A DNA stretch of 64,000 nt from Candidatus Competibacter phosphatis (GCF_012939995.1 NZ_SPMZ01000019.1:1-64000); one strand, 5' to 3'; positions 1 to 9,726 are shown, counted from the first letter of the stretch. Notes: generated by a model from the sequence alone, not told the origin. Translations and numbers: made by a program.

Positions 1-2
1 GA

Positions 3-626
3 GTCAATGCCCCCGTCTCCTTCGGTATCTTGCACCTGGCCCCTCTTTGGGGCGCTTTTCTGGCCTTCCACCCCGATGTCGAGCTAGACGTGACGCTCAA
101 TGATCGCGTCGTGGATCTCTTGGATGAAGGCTGCGACGTCGCCATACGCATCGCGCAACTGGCGGATTCGACATTGGTATTCCGCCGTCTCGCCAGCACC
201 CGGTTGGTCCTCTGTGCCTCGCCGGAATACTTGGCGCTCCACGGCATGCCGACCACGCTGGCCGATCTGGCTCGGCATTGGGTGATCGGTTACAGCTACG
301 CGCCCCAGGGCGATACCCTGACGATGGTTGCGCCGGACGGACCCTGCAGCGTACGGACCCAGCCCAAGTTCCATAGCAATAACGGCGAGACGTCGCGGGC
401 CGCCGCCCTGGACCATCAAGGCATCGTGCTACAACCCGATTTCCTGATCGGTTCCGATATCGCCGCCGGTCGTCTGCTGCGGATTCTGCCCGAACTGGAG
501 GGTGAGGAACTCGGCATCTACGCCGTCTATCCCACTCGCAAGCACTTGTCGGGCAAGGTGCGCGCCTTGGTCGATTTTCTAGCCATCGCCTTTGCTCAGC
601 CGGCGTGGCGAGCAGAGAACGGCTGA
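3..626 (+). CDS. LysR-family transcriptional regulator, C-terminal part (cut by window edge)
   Basis: The frame is open to the left edge, so the N-terminal HTH lies outside the window. What remains is the periplasmic-binding-protein-like effector domain of a LysR regulator. It opens with the NAPVSFGILHLAPLW segment, continues with FHPDVELDVTLNDRVVDLLDEGCDVAIRI, and has the LVLCASPEYLALHG stretch typical of the CrgA/AaeR-like subgroup. The C-terminus (YPTRKHLSGKVRALVDFL) is also usual for this group. The effector and target genes cannot be told from the sequence; LysR targets are often divergent genes, which would lie to the left and outside the window. Confidence 0.93.
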   Translation, partial: VNAPVSFGILHLAPLWGAFLAFHPDVELDVTLNDRVVDLLDEGCDVAIRIAQLADSTLVFRRLASTRLVLCASPEYLALHGMPTTLADLARHWVIGYSYAPQGDTLTMVAPDGPCSVRTQPKFHSNNGETSRAAALDHQGIVLQPDFLIGSDIAAGRLLRILPELEGEELGIYAVYPTRKHLSGKVRALVDFLAIAFAQPAWRAENG

Positions 627-970
627 GTGCTGCGTGGGCCGGGAAGAAGCCGTTTATCAAGTAATCCCGTCAGCCTGATTGAGGTTGTTTTATTGCACAA
701 ATCAGATGAAGGTTGCCTGTTCCCGTTTATCGGGGCGTTCAACAGGCGACCACCGGGTCAGTCGCCCATCAGGCCACCTGGGGTCAGACCGGCATTCATG
801 CAACAAAGCCTACTATCTCCGGCCCGAACTGTACTGCATCGAACAGCTTTCCCGCATGGTTGTTTCCTGCCAACATTTCGCCTCATGTCCTTCCATTTCC
901 TGGTTTCATCCCCATGATCCGTTTTGAACCTCTCTCGTTCCAGAGAGAGGAGTCGCTTGAAGGAGTGACC
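627..970. other. Intergenic region, no supported gene
   Basis: This stretch of 344 bases separates the LysR gene from the next coding region. Short open frames cross it on the plus strand but show no recognisable protein and no ribosome binding site. I see no clear hairpin terminator and no good sigma-70 promoter. The only clear signal is the ribosome binding site AGGAG at 961-965, belonging to the gene that starts at 971. Confidence 0.6.
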
Positions 971-2215
971 ATGAACGAACTGTCTGCCGTGCCGGTTGCG
1001 GGCGGCGAGCGCCGGGAAAGTACTCTCCCGCCCATCATCATCAACACCACGCCAGCGGCCCCACCGGTCTGGCGGCGCTCCCGCTTTTGGCTCGGTCTCC
1101 TGCTCGGCCTGGTGCTGGCATGGGGTGGTCCCCATCTGTGGCGCCAGGCGCCGCCACTCGATACCGCGTTGGTTCATGCCGATCGAACCGAAGTGGTTAC
1201 CCCGGTCGAACGTCAGGTGCCGGCCAAGGTGGCCCTGGCCTACCAGAATCAGAACGGCGAACTGGTCCGGGTGTTGGCCGACGCCGAGCAATATTCCACT
1301 TTCGTGCGCGAGCACGCGGCCAGTCTGGAGCGGAGCCGCCAACAACTGCGTCAGCAGGCGCAAGCGCGCTTCGAGAGTGGCATGGACGCGATATTCCAGG
1401 ATCTGCGCCAGCGCGTGCCGGCGTTCGCCGATTGGTATTACGGCTACGGCACCAACTATCAACTATTGTGGGAAGCGCTGACCTCAGCCGTTCGCCACCT
1501 CGGTGACGGGGATGTGAAGGAGCGGGTCGTCGCCGATCTGGAGCGGGTGCTGCAACAGCACTACGAGTTGCTGGTGCTGCAGCCGGAAATCACCGATCCC
1601 CGCTTGCAGCAGCTTTATCGCGATACCTTGGAGCAGGCGCGGCAGTCTTATCTGCGGGAGCTGGCCACCATGCAGGCGGACTTTCAGGTTTTCGTCGCCC
1701 GCCACACCACCCATCTCGATCCTGGCCAGCCGGCGGCGACCGAGCTGCGGCTGGACTGGCCGGCGCAGTTGCACAAGGTTCGCATCGCCTCGGACGCCAA
1801 TTCCACCTTGGGTGCGTTCCGAGGGATCACGTTGACTACCCTGGGCGCGGCGGCCGGCAAGGTATTGGGCAGTCAGGTCGGCGCCGCCATCGCCGCTCGG
1901 CTCAGTTTGCCCTTTGTCGAACGGGCGCTACTGTTGGTGACCGGCGGCACGGCCGGTGGCGCCAGCGGCAGTCTGGGCGGACCGCTGGGGGCGGCGGCGG
2001 GCGTGGTGATCGGCGCGGGTGCCGGTCTGACGGTGGACTGGCTGATTCAGGAAGGCATCGAACTGCTGGCGCGGGACAACTTCGAAGCCGAGATTCAAGC
2101 CGCGCTGGCTAGCACCCAGGGGGAGTGGCAAGGCAAGTTGTTGCCGCCTCTGTTGGGCGCGGTGGATGCGTGGGTGGACGACACCATCCAGCTTCTGCCC
2201 CAGTTCAAGCCGTAA
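971..2215 (+). CDS. Membrane-anchored protein of unknown function
   Basis: I do not recognise a family. The 414-residue protein starts at ATG 971, five bases after an AGGAG motif; the same frame is open further upstream but has no such signal. Residues about 36-52 form a membrane anchor (FWLGLLLGLVLAWGG). A long hydrophilic, glutamine- and arginine-rich helical region follows, rich in SRQQLRQQAQARF-like sequence, which suggests a periplasmic coiled-coil domain. Near residues 275-360 there are glycine/alanine-rich hydrophobic stretches (AAAGVVIGAGAGLTVDW), possibly a second membrane-inserting element. The thermonuclease gene begins four bases after its stop, so the two are probably co-transcribed. 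Confidence 0.75.
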   Translation: MNELSAVPVAGGERRESTLPPIIINTTPAAPPVWRRSRFWLGLLLGLVLAWGGPHLWRQAPPLDTALVHADRTEVVTPVERQVPAKVALAYQNQNGELVRVLADAEQYSTFVREHAASLERSRQQLRQQAQARFESGMDAIFQDLRQRVPAFADWYYGYGTNYQLLWEALTSAVRHLGDGDVKERVVADLERVLQQHYELLVLQPEITDPRLQQLYRDTLEQARQSYLRELATMQADFQVFVARHTTHLDPGQPAATELRLDWPAQLHKVRIASDANSTLGAFRGITLTTLGAAAGKVLGSQVGAAIAARLSLPFVERALLLVTGGTAGGASGSLGGPLGAAAGVVIGAGAGLTVDWLIQEGIELLARDNFEAEIQAALASTQGEWQGKLLPPLLGAVDAWVDDTIQLLPQFKP

Positions 2216-2219
2216 GCGC

Positions 2220-2862
2220 TTGACTGGGAACTGGCGAAATAGCCTGTTCTTTGCGGGTCTGCTGTGGTCGCTGGCGGTCCACGCCGCCGAGTTCGATGGC
2301 CAAGCGGTGGGCATTAGTGACGGCGATACGCTGACTGTGCAAACCGACGACGGCCGGCGAGTGCGGGTGCGGTTGGCGGGGATCGACGCGCCGGAGCACG
2401 ATCAGCCCTACGGTACGGCGGCCACCCACTCGCTGGCGGCGCTGGCGCTCAATCGTACCGTGCGGGTGCGGAGGGTGGCCGAGGACGACTACGGTCGCGT
2501 GGTCGGGGGTGGTGGTCGCGGACGGTCGAGATCTCGACGCCGAACAGGTACGGCGCGGGATGGCGTGGGTCTACCGCCGCTACTCGCGATCGCGGCGTCT
2601 GTACGCGCTGGAGGCGGAGGCGAAGCAAGCCCGGCGCGGTCTATGGGCCGATTCGAATCCGATCCCGCCGTGGGACTGGCGGCATGGTGGAAAAGTCTCG
2701 AAGCCATCGCCGTCGCCGTCGACCTCCTTTCAGTGCGGGGTGAAACGCACTTGCGGGGAAATGACCTCCTGCGAGGAAGCGCGGTTTTATCTTGATCGTT
2801 GCGGCATCAAGGGGCTGGATCGCGACCGGGATGGAGTGCCGTGCGAGGCGCTTTGCCGATGA
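2220..2862 (+). CDS. Secreted thermonuclease (SNase) with C-terminal excalibur motif, frameshifted as assembled
   Basis: This is a Ca2+-dependent staphylococcal-nuclease-like phosphodiesterase, probably exported. A TTG start at 2220 gives a signal peptide (NSLFFAGLLWSLAVHAA). The SNase core follows, with DGDTLTV, RLAGIDAPE and DDYGRVVG supplying the expected Arg/Asp/Glu residues. The frame breaks in a run of five G at 2505-2509. Dropping one G restores VVGVVVADGRDLDAEQVRRG and carries the reading to the stop at 2862. The C-terminus (DRDRDGVPCEALC) is an excalibur calcium-binding-like motif, common on secreted nucleases. The coding quality on both sides of the break suggests a sequencing error rather than a decayed gene. 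Confidence 0.85.
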
Positions 2863-2934
2863 TGAGGCACGTTATCCGCCATTCGGTGGTCATAGTGCGG
2901 GAAGGCGCGTCGTGGTGATCGCGGCGATTCGACA

Positions 2935-4068
2935 GTGACGCCACAGGACCCGGTGAATTCAAGAATGCGACTACTTTCTCAACTCGGTGTCGTGGTGCCG
3001 CTGATCGCGCTGGCGGCCGGCGGTGGCTGGTACTGGACGGTCGGGGGCGAACGTGGCGATGAGGCGCCAAGCACGCGCCAAACCAAGGCGGCGGTGGTCG
3101 AAACCGTCCCCGCGCGTCTGGGTACGGTCACCGAAACCGTCGCGGCGGTCGGCACCGCCCGCGCCGCCAGTTCCGTCAAGATCGTGCCCAGCACGGCGGG
3201 TCGGATCACCCATATCGCCTTCCAGGCAGGACAGCGGGTCCAGGCCGGCGCGACGCTGGTCGAACTGGATAGCGACAGCGAGCGAGCGGCGGTGCGCGAA
3301 GCCGAGAGCGATCTGGCGAACTGGCGTCTGCAAGTGCAACGCGCCGGCTCGTTGCGCGCCCAACGGCTGGTGTCTGCGGCCGATCTGGACGATCTGCGCG
3401 CCAAGCTCGGCATGGCCGAGGCCCGATTGGAAGCGGCGCGCAGCCGGCTGCAAAAACGAACCGTCCGCGCTCCCTTCGCTGGCGTGGTGGGGTTGCGCAA
3501 CGTCAATCTCGGCGCGTATGTCGATACCGATACTTCGCTGACCACGCTCGACGATCTGGAGACCATCGAACTGGAGTTCAAGGTACCGGAGCGCTATTTC
3601 AGCGTGGTCAAGCCCGAACAAGCAATCCGTGCCGTCAGCGCGGCCTTTCCGGGGCGAACCTTCGTCGGCGCGGTGCGTGAGGTGGATACTCGCATCGACC
3701 CGGTCGCCCGTGCCTTTCGGGTGCGGGCCGAACTACCCAACCCCGATGCCCTGCTGCCGGATGGTTTGTTCATGGCGGTTCGACTGACCGTCGCCGAGCG
3801 TGATCACGCGGTGTTGGTGCCCGAGGAGGCGGTGGTCAGCGAAAATGGCCGTAGTTATGTCCATGTGGTGGCGGATGGCATCGCCAGCCGGACCGCGATT
3901 ACCACCGGGCAACGGCTCGACGCCGCCGTCGAGGTGCTGACCGGGCTGGCGCCGGGCGCCGAGGTGGTGACCAAGGGTCATCAGGCGCTACGCGAGCGCT
4001 CGCCAGTGCGACCGGTCGATGGCAGCGCGAAGACCGCCGCCGCCCTGATTTCCGGCGAGACAGACTGA
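2935..4068 (+). CDS. RND efflux periplasmic adaptor (HlyD/MFP family)
   Basis: This is the membrane fusion protein of a tripartite RND pump, linking the inner-membrane transporter encoded just downstream to an outer-membrane channel. An N-terminal anchor (LLSQLGVVVPLIALAAGGGWYW) precedes the lipoyl half-motif VKIVPSTAGRITHIAFQAGQ. An alpha-helical hairpin rich in AESDLANWRLQVQRAG-like sequence follows, then the second half-motif TVRAPFAGVVGLRNVNLG and a beta-barrel/MP domain. The GTG at 2935 is the outermost start; ATG 2965 is an alternative that keeps the anchor. The length of 377 residues is normal. No outer-membrane partner is adjacent, so the pump may borrow a TolC-like channel encoded elsewhere. 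Confidence 0.92.
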   Translation: MTPQDPVNSRMRLLSQLGVVVPLIALAAGGGWYWTVGGERGDEAPSTRQTKAAVVETVPARLGTVTETVAAVGTARAASSVKIVPSTAGRITHIAFQAGQRVQAGATLVELDSDSERAAVREAESDLANWRLQVQRAGSLRAQRLVSAADLDDLRAKLGMAEARLEAARSRLQKRTVRAPFAGVVGLRNVNLGAYVDTDTSLTTLDDLETIELEFKVPERYFSVVKPEQAIRAVSAAFPGRTFVGAVREVDTRIDPVARAFRVRAELPNPDALLPDGLFMAVRLTVAERDHAVLVPEEAVVSENGRSYVHVVADGIASRTAITTGQRLDAAVEVLTGLAPGAEVVTKGHQALRERSPVRPVDGSAKTAAALISGETD

Positions 4069-4135
4069 TGGTCGGCGGGGAAGCAAACGGTTTCCGCTCC
4101 GCGCGGCATCGGGCGAAGCGCTGAGGCTCGCCGCC

Positions 4136-7100
4136 ATGTTCCTCTCCGACCTGTTCATCCAACGACCGGTGTTCGCCATCGTGGTCAGCCTGCTGATCGT
4201 GGTCGGCGGGATCATGGCCTTGCGCGATTTGCCGGTGCGCGAACTGCCAGATGTCGATGCCTCGGTGGTGACTGTCACCACCACCTACACCGGCGCGGCG
4301 CCGGCCATCGTCGATACCGAGATCACCGAACTCATCGAAGGCGCGGTGGCCCGGATCGACGGGGTCAAGCGCATCGAGTCCGGTTCCAGCGAAGGGGTGG
4401 GGCAGACCCGGATCACCTTCACCACCGGTCGAGACATCGACAGCGCCGCCGCCGACGTGCGCGAAGCGGTCGGTTCGTTGGCCAACCGCTTGCCGGAGGA
4501 GGCCGACGAGCCGCGAGTGGTCAAGGCCGATAGCGACAGCCAGCCGGTGATGCGGGTTTCCCTGACCAGCGACCGTCTGTCCGGCGAGGATCTGACCGAT
4601 CTAGCCGAGCGGGTGGTGGTGGATCGGCTGACCACGGTATCCGGGGTAGGGGAGGTGACGGTGAGCGGCGCCCGCCGTCGCGCCATCCGGGTCTGGCTGG
4701 ACAGCGAAGCGCTGGCGGCGCGCGGCCTGACCGTCGGCGACGTCGAGACCGCCTTGCGCCGGGCCAATGTGGAACTGCCTTCCGGCCGGCTGGAATCCAG
4801 CAATCGGCAACTGGCGGTGCGGGTCGACAGCCGGCTGAAAACCATCGAGGAATTCCGCAGTCTCGCCATCGCTCAGCGCGACGGTTACCCGATCCGCTTG
4901 TCCGAACTGGCCAAGGTGGAACTGGGCGTGGAGGACGACCGTTCCCTGGTACGCACCAATGGCGAAAACTCCATTACCTTGCGGATCATCCGCCAGTCCA
5001 GGGCCAATACCCTGGCGGTGTCGGCCGGGGTGCGGGCCGAGCTGGAGCGTATCCGCCCGCAACTGCCGGATGGGGTGCGGATGATCGTCGCCACCGACGA
5101 TGCCCTGTTCATCCAGGCCAGCATCGACGAGGTCGTGGTGACGCTCTTGATCGCGGTCGGCGTGGTGGTGCTGGTCATCTTCGCCTTCCTCTATTCGCTA
5201 CGAGCCACCCTGATTCCGGCCCTGACCATCCCGGTCTCGATCATCGGTGCCTTCATGCTGCTGGCGGCGCTGGGGTTCTCGATCAATCTGTTGACCCTGC
5301 TGGCCCTGATCCTGGCCATCGGGCTGGTGGTGGACGATGCCATCGTGGTGCTGGAAAACGCCCAGCGCCGGGTGGATCACGGCGAACCGCCGTTGGTCGC
5401 GGCCTATCGCGGCACCCGCCAAGTGACTTTCGCGGTGTTGGCCACCAGCGCGGTGCTGGTGGCGGTCTATGTGCCGCTGTCGCTGTTGGGTGGCGAGATC
5501 GGCAAACTGTTTCAGGAATTCGGGTTGGTGCTGGCGGCGGCGGTGGCGATTTCCACCTTCGTGGCGCTGTCGTTGACCCCCATGCTGTGCTCGCAACTGT
5601 TGGGGCGCGGCGCGGCGCCCAACCGCTTCATGCGGGCGGCGGAACGCGCCTTCGCCGCCTTGGAACGCGGCTATCGGGCCGCCCTGGGCGGCGCGCTGGC
5701 GATGCCGCTGGTGGTGCTGACCACTGCCGCGCTGCTGAGCGGCGCCGCGCTGCTGCTGTATCGCAATCTGCCCCAGGAATTGGTGCCCAGCGAGGATCGC
5801 GGGGTGTTCTTCATCTCCATCAAGGCGCCCGAAGGCGCGACGCTGGCCTTCACCGACGCCGGGGTACGCAAGATCGAGCAGATCTTGCAACCCTTGTTCG
5901 CGCGCGGCGAGGCGTGGCGGCTGGTGTCGATCGTCGGGCGGGGCGACAGCAATCAGGCGTTCGTGGTGGTCGGCCTCAGCGACTGGAGCCAGCGCGCGCG
6001 CGGCCAGCAGGCCATCGTCAACGCGCTGCGCGGCGATTTACGGAATATCCCTGACCTACGAGCTATTCCGATCAGTCGTTCCAGCCTGGGGCGCGGCGCC
6101 AGCTCGCAAGCCGTGCAGTTGGTGATCGGTGGACCGGATTACCCGACCGTGGTGGCTTGGAGCGAGGCGATCATGGCTCGCGCCCGCGACAATCCGGGGC
6201 TAACCTCCATCGACAGCGATTATCAAGCCAGTCAGCCCACCCTGCGGGTCGAGATCGACCGCGCCCTGGCCGACGAACTGGGCATCCCGGTCGAGCGTAT
6301 CGCCGCCACCTTGCAGACTCTGCTGGCTTCGCGCGAGATCACCACCTACATCGACCGAGGCCGCGAGTACAGTGTGTTGCTGCAAGCGCAAGCCATCGAC
6401 CGACGCCAGCCGGGTGACTTGGCGGGGATCTTCGTGCGCGCCGACAAGAGTGGCGAGCTGGCGCCGCTCGGCGCGGTGGTCGAGCTGCGCGAGGACGACT
6501 CAGCCCTGACCTTGCGCCGCTTCGATCGCCTGCCGGCGGTCACCATCGATGCTTCGCTGGTCGGTGACTACGATCTCGGCCGAGCCATCGTCGATCTCAA
6601 CCGCATCGCCGCCGAAACTTTGCCGGTGGAGGCGCGCGTCTCATTTACCGGTGCCGCCGAATCGTTTCTGGAGACGTCGGGCGGCTTGTATTTCACCTTC
6701 GGCTTGGCGCTGCTGATCGTGTTTCTGGTGCTGGCCGCCCAGTTCGAGAGTTTCATTCATCCATTCATCATCCTGCTGACCGTGCCGGTCGGGGTGACCG
6801 GCGCCTTGCTGGCTTTATCGCTGACCGGCCAGTCGATCAATCTCTACAGCCAGATCGGTTGCGTGCTGCTGATCGGGCTGATGGCCAAGAACGGCATTTT
6901 GATCGTGGAATTCGCCAACCAGATGCGGGCACAAGGTTTGGACACGCGTGCCGCCGTGCTGGCTGGCGCCAGTCAGCGGCTGCGCCCGATTCTGATGACC
7001 GTATTGTCCACGGTGCTGGGCGCGGTTCCGCTGGCGCTGGCCACCGGAGCCGGCGCCGAAAGCCGGATCGCCATCGGCGTGGTGGTGATCGGCGGGTTAT

Positions 7101-7273
7101 TGCTGTCGACCACGCTGACGCTGTTCCTGACCCCGGTGCTGTACGATCTGCTGGCGCGGTTTACCCGGCCAGTCAATGCCATCGAACGGCGGTTGACGGC
7201 GCAGTTGCGCGACGCGGCGCCAGCCGCCGCCGCACTCGCGAGCGATCCGCTAGGATTGAGCGATCGGGTTTAG
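4136..7273 (+). CDS. RND-family multidrug efflux transporter (HAE1/AcrB type)
   Basis: This proton-driven inner-membrane exporter pairs with the adaptor encoded 67 bases upstream. The protein has 1045 residues, the usual length. It starts FLSDLFIQRPVFAIVVSLLIVVGG, typical of the first membrane helix. Two large periplasmic loops separate the two sets of membrane helices. The proton-relay residues are intact: Asp400-Asp401 in GLVVDDAIVVLEN (helix 4) and Lys918 in GLMAKNGILIVEF (helix 10). The Asp-Asp/Lys pattern is that of HAE drug exporters rather than heavy-metal CzcA-type pumps. The substrate cannot be inferred. Confidence 0.95.
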   Translation: MFLSDLFIQRPVFAIVVSLLIVVGGIMALRDLPVRELPDVDASVVTVTTTYTGAAPAIVDTEITELIEGAVARIDGVKRIESGSSEGVGQTRITFTTGRDIDSAAADVREAVGSLANRLPEEADEPRVVKADSDSQPVMRVSLTSDRLSGEDLTDLAERVVVDRLTTVSGVGEVTVSGARRRAIRVWLDSEALAARGLTVGDVETALRRANVELPSGRLESSNRQLAVRVDSRLKTIEEFRSLAIAQRDGYPIRLSELAKVELGVEDDRSLVRTNGENSITLRIIRQSRANTLAVSAGVRAELERIRPQLPDGVRMIVATDDALFIQASIDEVVVTLLIAVGVVVLVIFAFLYSLRATLIPALTIPVSIIGAFMLLAALGFSINLLTLLALILAIGLVVDDAIVVLENAQRRVDHGEPPLVAAYRGTRQVTFAVLATSAVLVAVYVPLSLLGGEIGKLFQEFGLVLAAAVAISTFVALSLTPMLCSQLLGRGAAPNRFMRAAERAFAALERGYRAALGGALAMPLVVLTTAALLSGAALLLYRNLPQELVPSEDRGVFFISIKAPEGATLAFTDAGVRKIEQILQPLFARGEAWRLVSIVGRGDSNQAFVVVGLSDWSQRARGQQAIVNALRGDLRNIPDLRAIPISRSSLGRGASSQAVQLVIGGPDYPTVVAWSEAIMARARDNPGLTSIDSDYQASQPTLRVEIDRALADELGIPVERIAATLQTLLASREITTYIDRGREYSVLLQAQAIDRRQPGDLAGIFVRADKSGELAPLGAVVELREDDSALTLRRFDRLPAVTIDASLVGDYDLGRAIVDLNRIAAETLPVEARVSFTGAAESFLETSGGLYFTFGLALLIVFLVLAAQFESFIHPFIILLTVPVGVTGALLALSLTGQSINLYSQIGCVLLIGLMAKNGILIVEFANQMRAQGLDTRAAVLAGASQRLRPILMTVLSTVLGAVPLALATGAGAESRIAIGVVVIGGLLLSTTLTLFLTPVLYDLLARFTRPVNAIERRLTAQLRDAAPAAAALASDPLGLSDRV

Positions 7274-7346
7274 GGCATGATCGCGCGGAAGCGGAATGAC
7301 ACAAGTCGACTGCGTGATCCGGGACTGATCGGTGGTGAGCGTTTCG

Positions 7347-7760
7347 ATGACCATCCTCATTGACATCGCGGAGTTCCGCTCGGCCCGATTCGCCCCCGTT
7401 TTGCCCGAGGAAAGCCAAGTCAATCCGCAAGTGTACGGTGCGGAACTCGCCTATTGGATCGCCCAGGAACTGGCGAAGCGCGGTCTGGCATCCAGCTACC
7501 CCGAATCCGAAGACTGGGGTTGGTACGTGGAGTGGTCGACTCCAGAAGGCGCGGAGTTTGCATTTCACTGTGGTAATGCCGAGGGACGGAAAGATCATTG
7601 GTGTATCGCGCTGCGGCGATTCGGCCGAAAGTGGTTCGGCCAAGACCAGCCACCATTTACGGATGCGGCGGAATGGGTTGATGCGCTGAAAGCATCTCTT
7701 GAAGCGGAACCGTCGATCACCGCACTGAAATGGTACGGGTTGGATAGCCTCCAGGCTTGA
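7347..7760 (+). CDS. Conserved hypothetical protein, about 137 residues
   Basis: I do not recognise the family. The reading frame is clearly protein-like, with a tryptophan-rich central part (DWGWYVEWSTPEGAEF, HWCIALRRFGRKWFG) and no signal peptide or membrane segment, so a small cytosolic domain is likely. ATG 7347 is chosen; GTG codons at 7332 and 7335 in the same frame are alternatives. It lies between the RND pump and the NIT-ANTAR regulator with gaps on both sides, and its neighbours suggest no function. Confidence 0.65.
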   Translation: MTILIDIAEFRSARFAPVLPEESQVNPQVYGAELAYWIAQELAKRGLASSYPESEDWGWYVEWSTPEGAEFAFHCGNAEGRKDHWCIALRRFGRKWFGQDQPPFTDAAEWVDALKASLEAEPSITALKWYGLDSLQA

Positions 7761-7865
7761 TCCAGCGTTCAATTTGCCTCATGAATCGCGATGCTGCCCA
7801 GGTATCCGTCCACCGGGAAACTCGCCACGCCTCAGTATTACGGGCAACAATCAGGTCATGCGGCC

Positions 7866-9164
7866 ATGAACCCGCAAAACACGACAATCCGAAATACCGT
7901 GCCGTCATCCGTTTCCGACATCGTCTTGCTGGCCAAGCGTCTTGAGATCGACGAACTCAAGCATTTGCAGTCCCGAGCGCACCTGGTTGGGGTGATCAGT
8001 CACATGGTCCACGCACTCCAAGCCGAGCGCGGGGCGTCGAGCATCTACATCGCGTCAGACGGCAAACGCTTCGAAGAGACCCGCCTCAAGCTGGTCGGTG
8101 AGTCGGAGTCAGTCCAGCGCCTGCTGCGCGACCTGATCCTGGAAGAGTCGTGCGCCTCGGCATCCTCGAACGCCCGGATCGTCGCATTGCTGGCCTGGGT
8201 TCTGCTCGGTCTGGACGCCTTGTCGGACCTGCGAGCCCGCATCACGAGCCTACGCCTCTCGGGCAGTGAATCCGTGGCCGCTTTCAGCCGGATTATCGCC
8301 GGTCTGATCGCCCTGATCTTCGAGGTCGCCGACGCTTCGGTCGATCCAGACATATCGCGGTTGCTGGTCAGCCTCTTCAATCTGGTCGAGGGCAAGGAAT
8401 TTGCCGGCCAGGAGCGCGCCGTGGGTGCTTTGCACTTCGGTGCCGGGCGTTGCGACGGTCCGCTCAAGGAACGCTTGCTTTATCTGATCGATGCCCAGGC
8501 GCGCAGTTTCGAGGTTTTCCTGCAATTTGCCGACGCCTCTTTGCACCGGAAGTGGGCAGTCATGGAGAACGAGGATTACACGGCGGAGCTGTTGAGGCTG
8601 CGCGAACTGCTGCGCGCCGCGCCACCCGGCGCCGTTCTCGATCCCGCGCTCAGTGACCCATGGTTCGCCTGTTGCAGCAATCGCATCACCGCTATTTGGT
8701 CGATACAACGTGACTTGGTCGAGGCTCTGCAACAGCACTGCGCCACGCTGATCGCCAAGGCCGAAGAGGCGTTGTTGGACTCGGAGGGTTTGTTGCGCTC
8801 ATTGCGGGAAGCACAACCGCCCAGAGCCGACGCGGTCGACCGCTTTTTCGATCCCCATCTGGCCGTCGAGCAATCGCTGAGCTTCGCCGCCGCCGCCCCC
8901 GAATCTTCCCAGCGGCCACGCTCGCTGATCGAGCTGCTCCAGGCCCAATCCCGGCATCTGGCCGACATGGAGGCTGAATTGACCTCCGCCAAGCGGGCGT
9001 TGGCCGAGCGCAAGGTGATCGAACGCGCCAAAGGGGTGATCATGGTCCGGTTCGGCTTGTCAGAGGACGAGGCTTACACCCGAATGCGCAAGGCATCCAT
9101 GGATAGGAATATGCGCTTGGTTGACATGGCGGAGTTCCTGCTGGCCAAAGCGATACCCTTTTGA
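7866..9164 (+). CDS. Nitrate/nitrite-sensing transcription antiterminator (NIT-ANTAR, NasR-like)
   Basis: This is an RNA-binding antiterminator that acts when nitrate or nitrite binds its sensor domain. The N-terminal ~300 residues are an all-helical NIT domain, recognisable by VISHMVHALQAERGASSIYIASDG and the ERAVGALHFGAG segment. The C-terminal ~55 residues are an ANTAR domain (ERKVIERAKGVIMVRFGLSE, then DEAYTRMRKASMDRNMRLVD). ATG 7866 is chosen; the same frame also opens at TTG/ATG codons back to 7791. In Klebsiella, NasR of this architecture binds the nasF leader hairpins. Here the plausible target is the structured leader at 12521-12683 in front of the convergently transcribed transporter-kinase-cyanase operon. 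No other ANTAR or nas gene is in view. Confidence 0.92.
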   Translation: MNPQNTTIRNTVPSSVSDIVLLAKRLEIDELKHLQSRAHLVGVISHMVHALQAERGASSIYIASDGKRFEETRLKLVGESESVQRLLRDLILEESCASASSNARIVALLAWVLLGLDALSDLRARITSLRLSGSESVAAFSRIIAGLIALIFEVADASVDPDISRLLVSLFNLVEGKEFAGQERAVGALHFGAGRCDGPLKERLLYLIDAQARSFEVFLQFADASLHRKWAVMENEDYTAELLRLRELLRAAPPGAVLDPALSDPWFACCSNRITAIWSIQRDLVEALQQHCATLIAKAEEALLDSEGLLRSLREAQPPRADAVDRFFDPHLAVEQSLSFAAAAPESSQRPRSLIELLQAQSRHLADMEAELTSAKRALAERKVIERAKGVIMVRFGLSEDEAYTRMRKASMDRNMRLVDMAEFLLAKAIPF

Positions 9165-9252
9165 TGCTGGATTGGCATTGCATTGCGCTGGAACGCCCAG
9201 CCTGGTCCGGTCCGCGCTTCGGCACGCGGGCTGGGCAGGCCGCAGCCGGGTC

Positions 9253-9693
9253 TTACCAACTCTTGTAGGGCAGGAACTTCCCGTTCATGGTGATCTTCAC
9301 CCGATCCCCGGCGGGATTCTCCTCCTTGTCGATGTGCATGCTGAAGTCGATGGCGCTCATGATGCCGTCGCCGAATTTCTCGTGGATCAGCGCCTTGATG
9401 GTGTCGCCGTAGACTCCGACGACTTCATATAGGCGGTAGATCACCGGGTCCGTGGGTATCGTCTTGTCCCAGCTCTTGTGCGGAAAAGCCTGTAAAGCAG
9501 TAGAGACCTCGGCCGGGAGACCCAAAACCTGGCACAACTTGTCCGCCGGTTCCGCCTTGAGGCTGTTCATGCCGAGACAGGCGGAAGTGACGAATGCTGG
9601 CGCCAGCCCGACCTGGGCAGCGATGGCTTCCCAGCTGAGGCCGGACTGGGTCTTGGCCGTGATGATGATTTCGGTCATTTCCAACTTGTTCAT
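9253..9693 (-). CDS. cynS: Cyanate hydratase (cyanase)
   Basis: Cyanase converts cyanate and bicarbonate to ammonia and CO2, detoxifying cyanate and releasing nitrogen. The 146-residue protein has the N-terminal HTH-like domain (LSWEAIAAQVGLAPAFV) and the conserved C-terminal catalytic segment. In that segment YRLYEVVG supplies the catalytic Arg and Glu and GIMSAIDFSM supplies the Ser. The ATG at 9693 is preceded by a GGAG motif; an upstream in-frame start at 9726 overlaps the kinase region and is less likely. It is the last gene of the operon, 33 bases after the kinase stop. This links cyanate use to the nitrite/nitrate-responsive module instead of to a cynT/CynR set. Confidence 0.96.
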   Translation of the reverse strand: MNKLEMTEIIITAKTQSGLSWEAIAAQVGLAPAFVTSACLGMNSLKAEPADKLCQVLGLPAEVSTALQAFPHKSWDKTIPTDPVIYRLYEVVGVYGDTIKALIHEKFGDGIMSAIDFSMHIDKEENPAGDRVKITMNGKFLPYKSW

Positions 9694-9726
9694 GTTCAGA
9701 CTCCGGGTGGTTGGCAACAATGACAT

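Noticed and set aside
627-917. Possible small gene after the LysR gene
   Set aside because: No ribosome binding site, no hydrophobic or domain pattern, and two other frames are equally open.
9165-9252. Possible terminator between the NIT-ANTAR gene and cynS
   Set aside because: GCCCAGC and GCTGGGC can pair around an inner CCGCG/CGCGG stem, but the loop is long and there is no T run on either strand.
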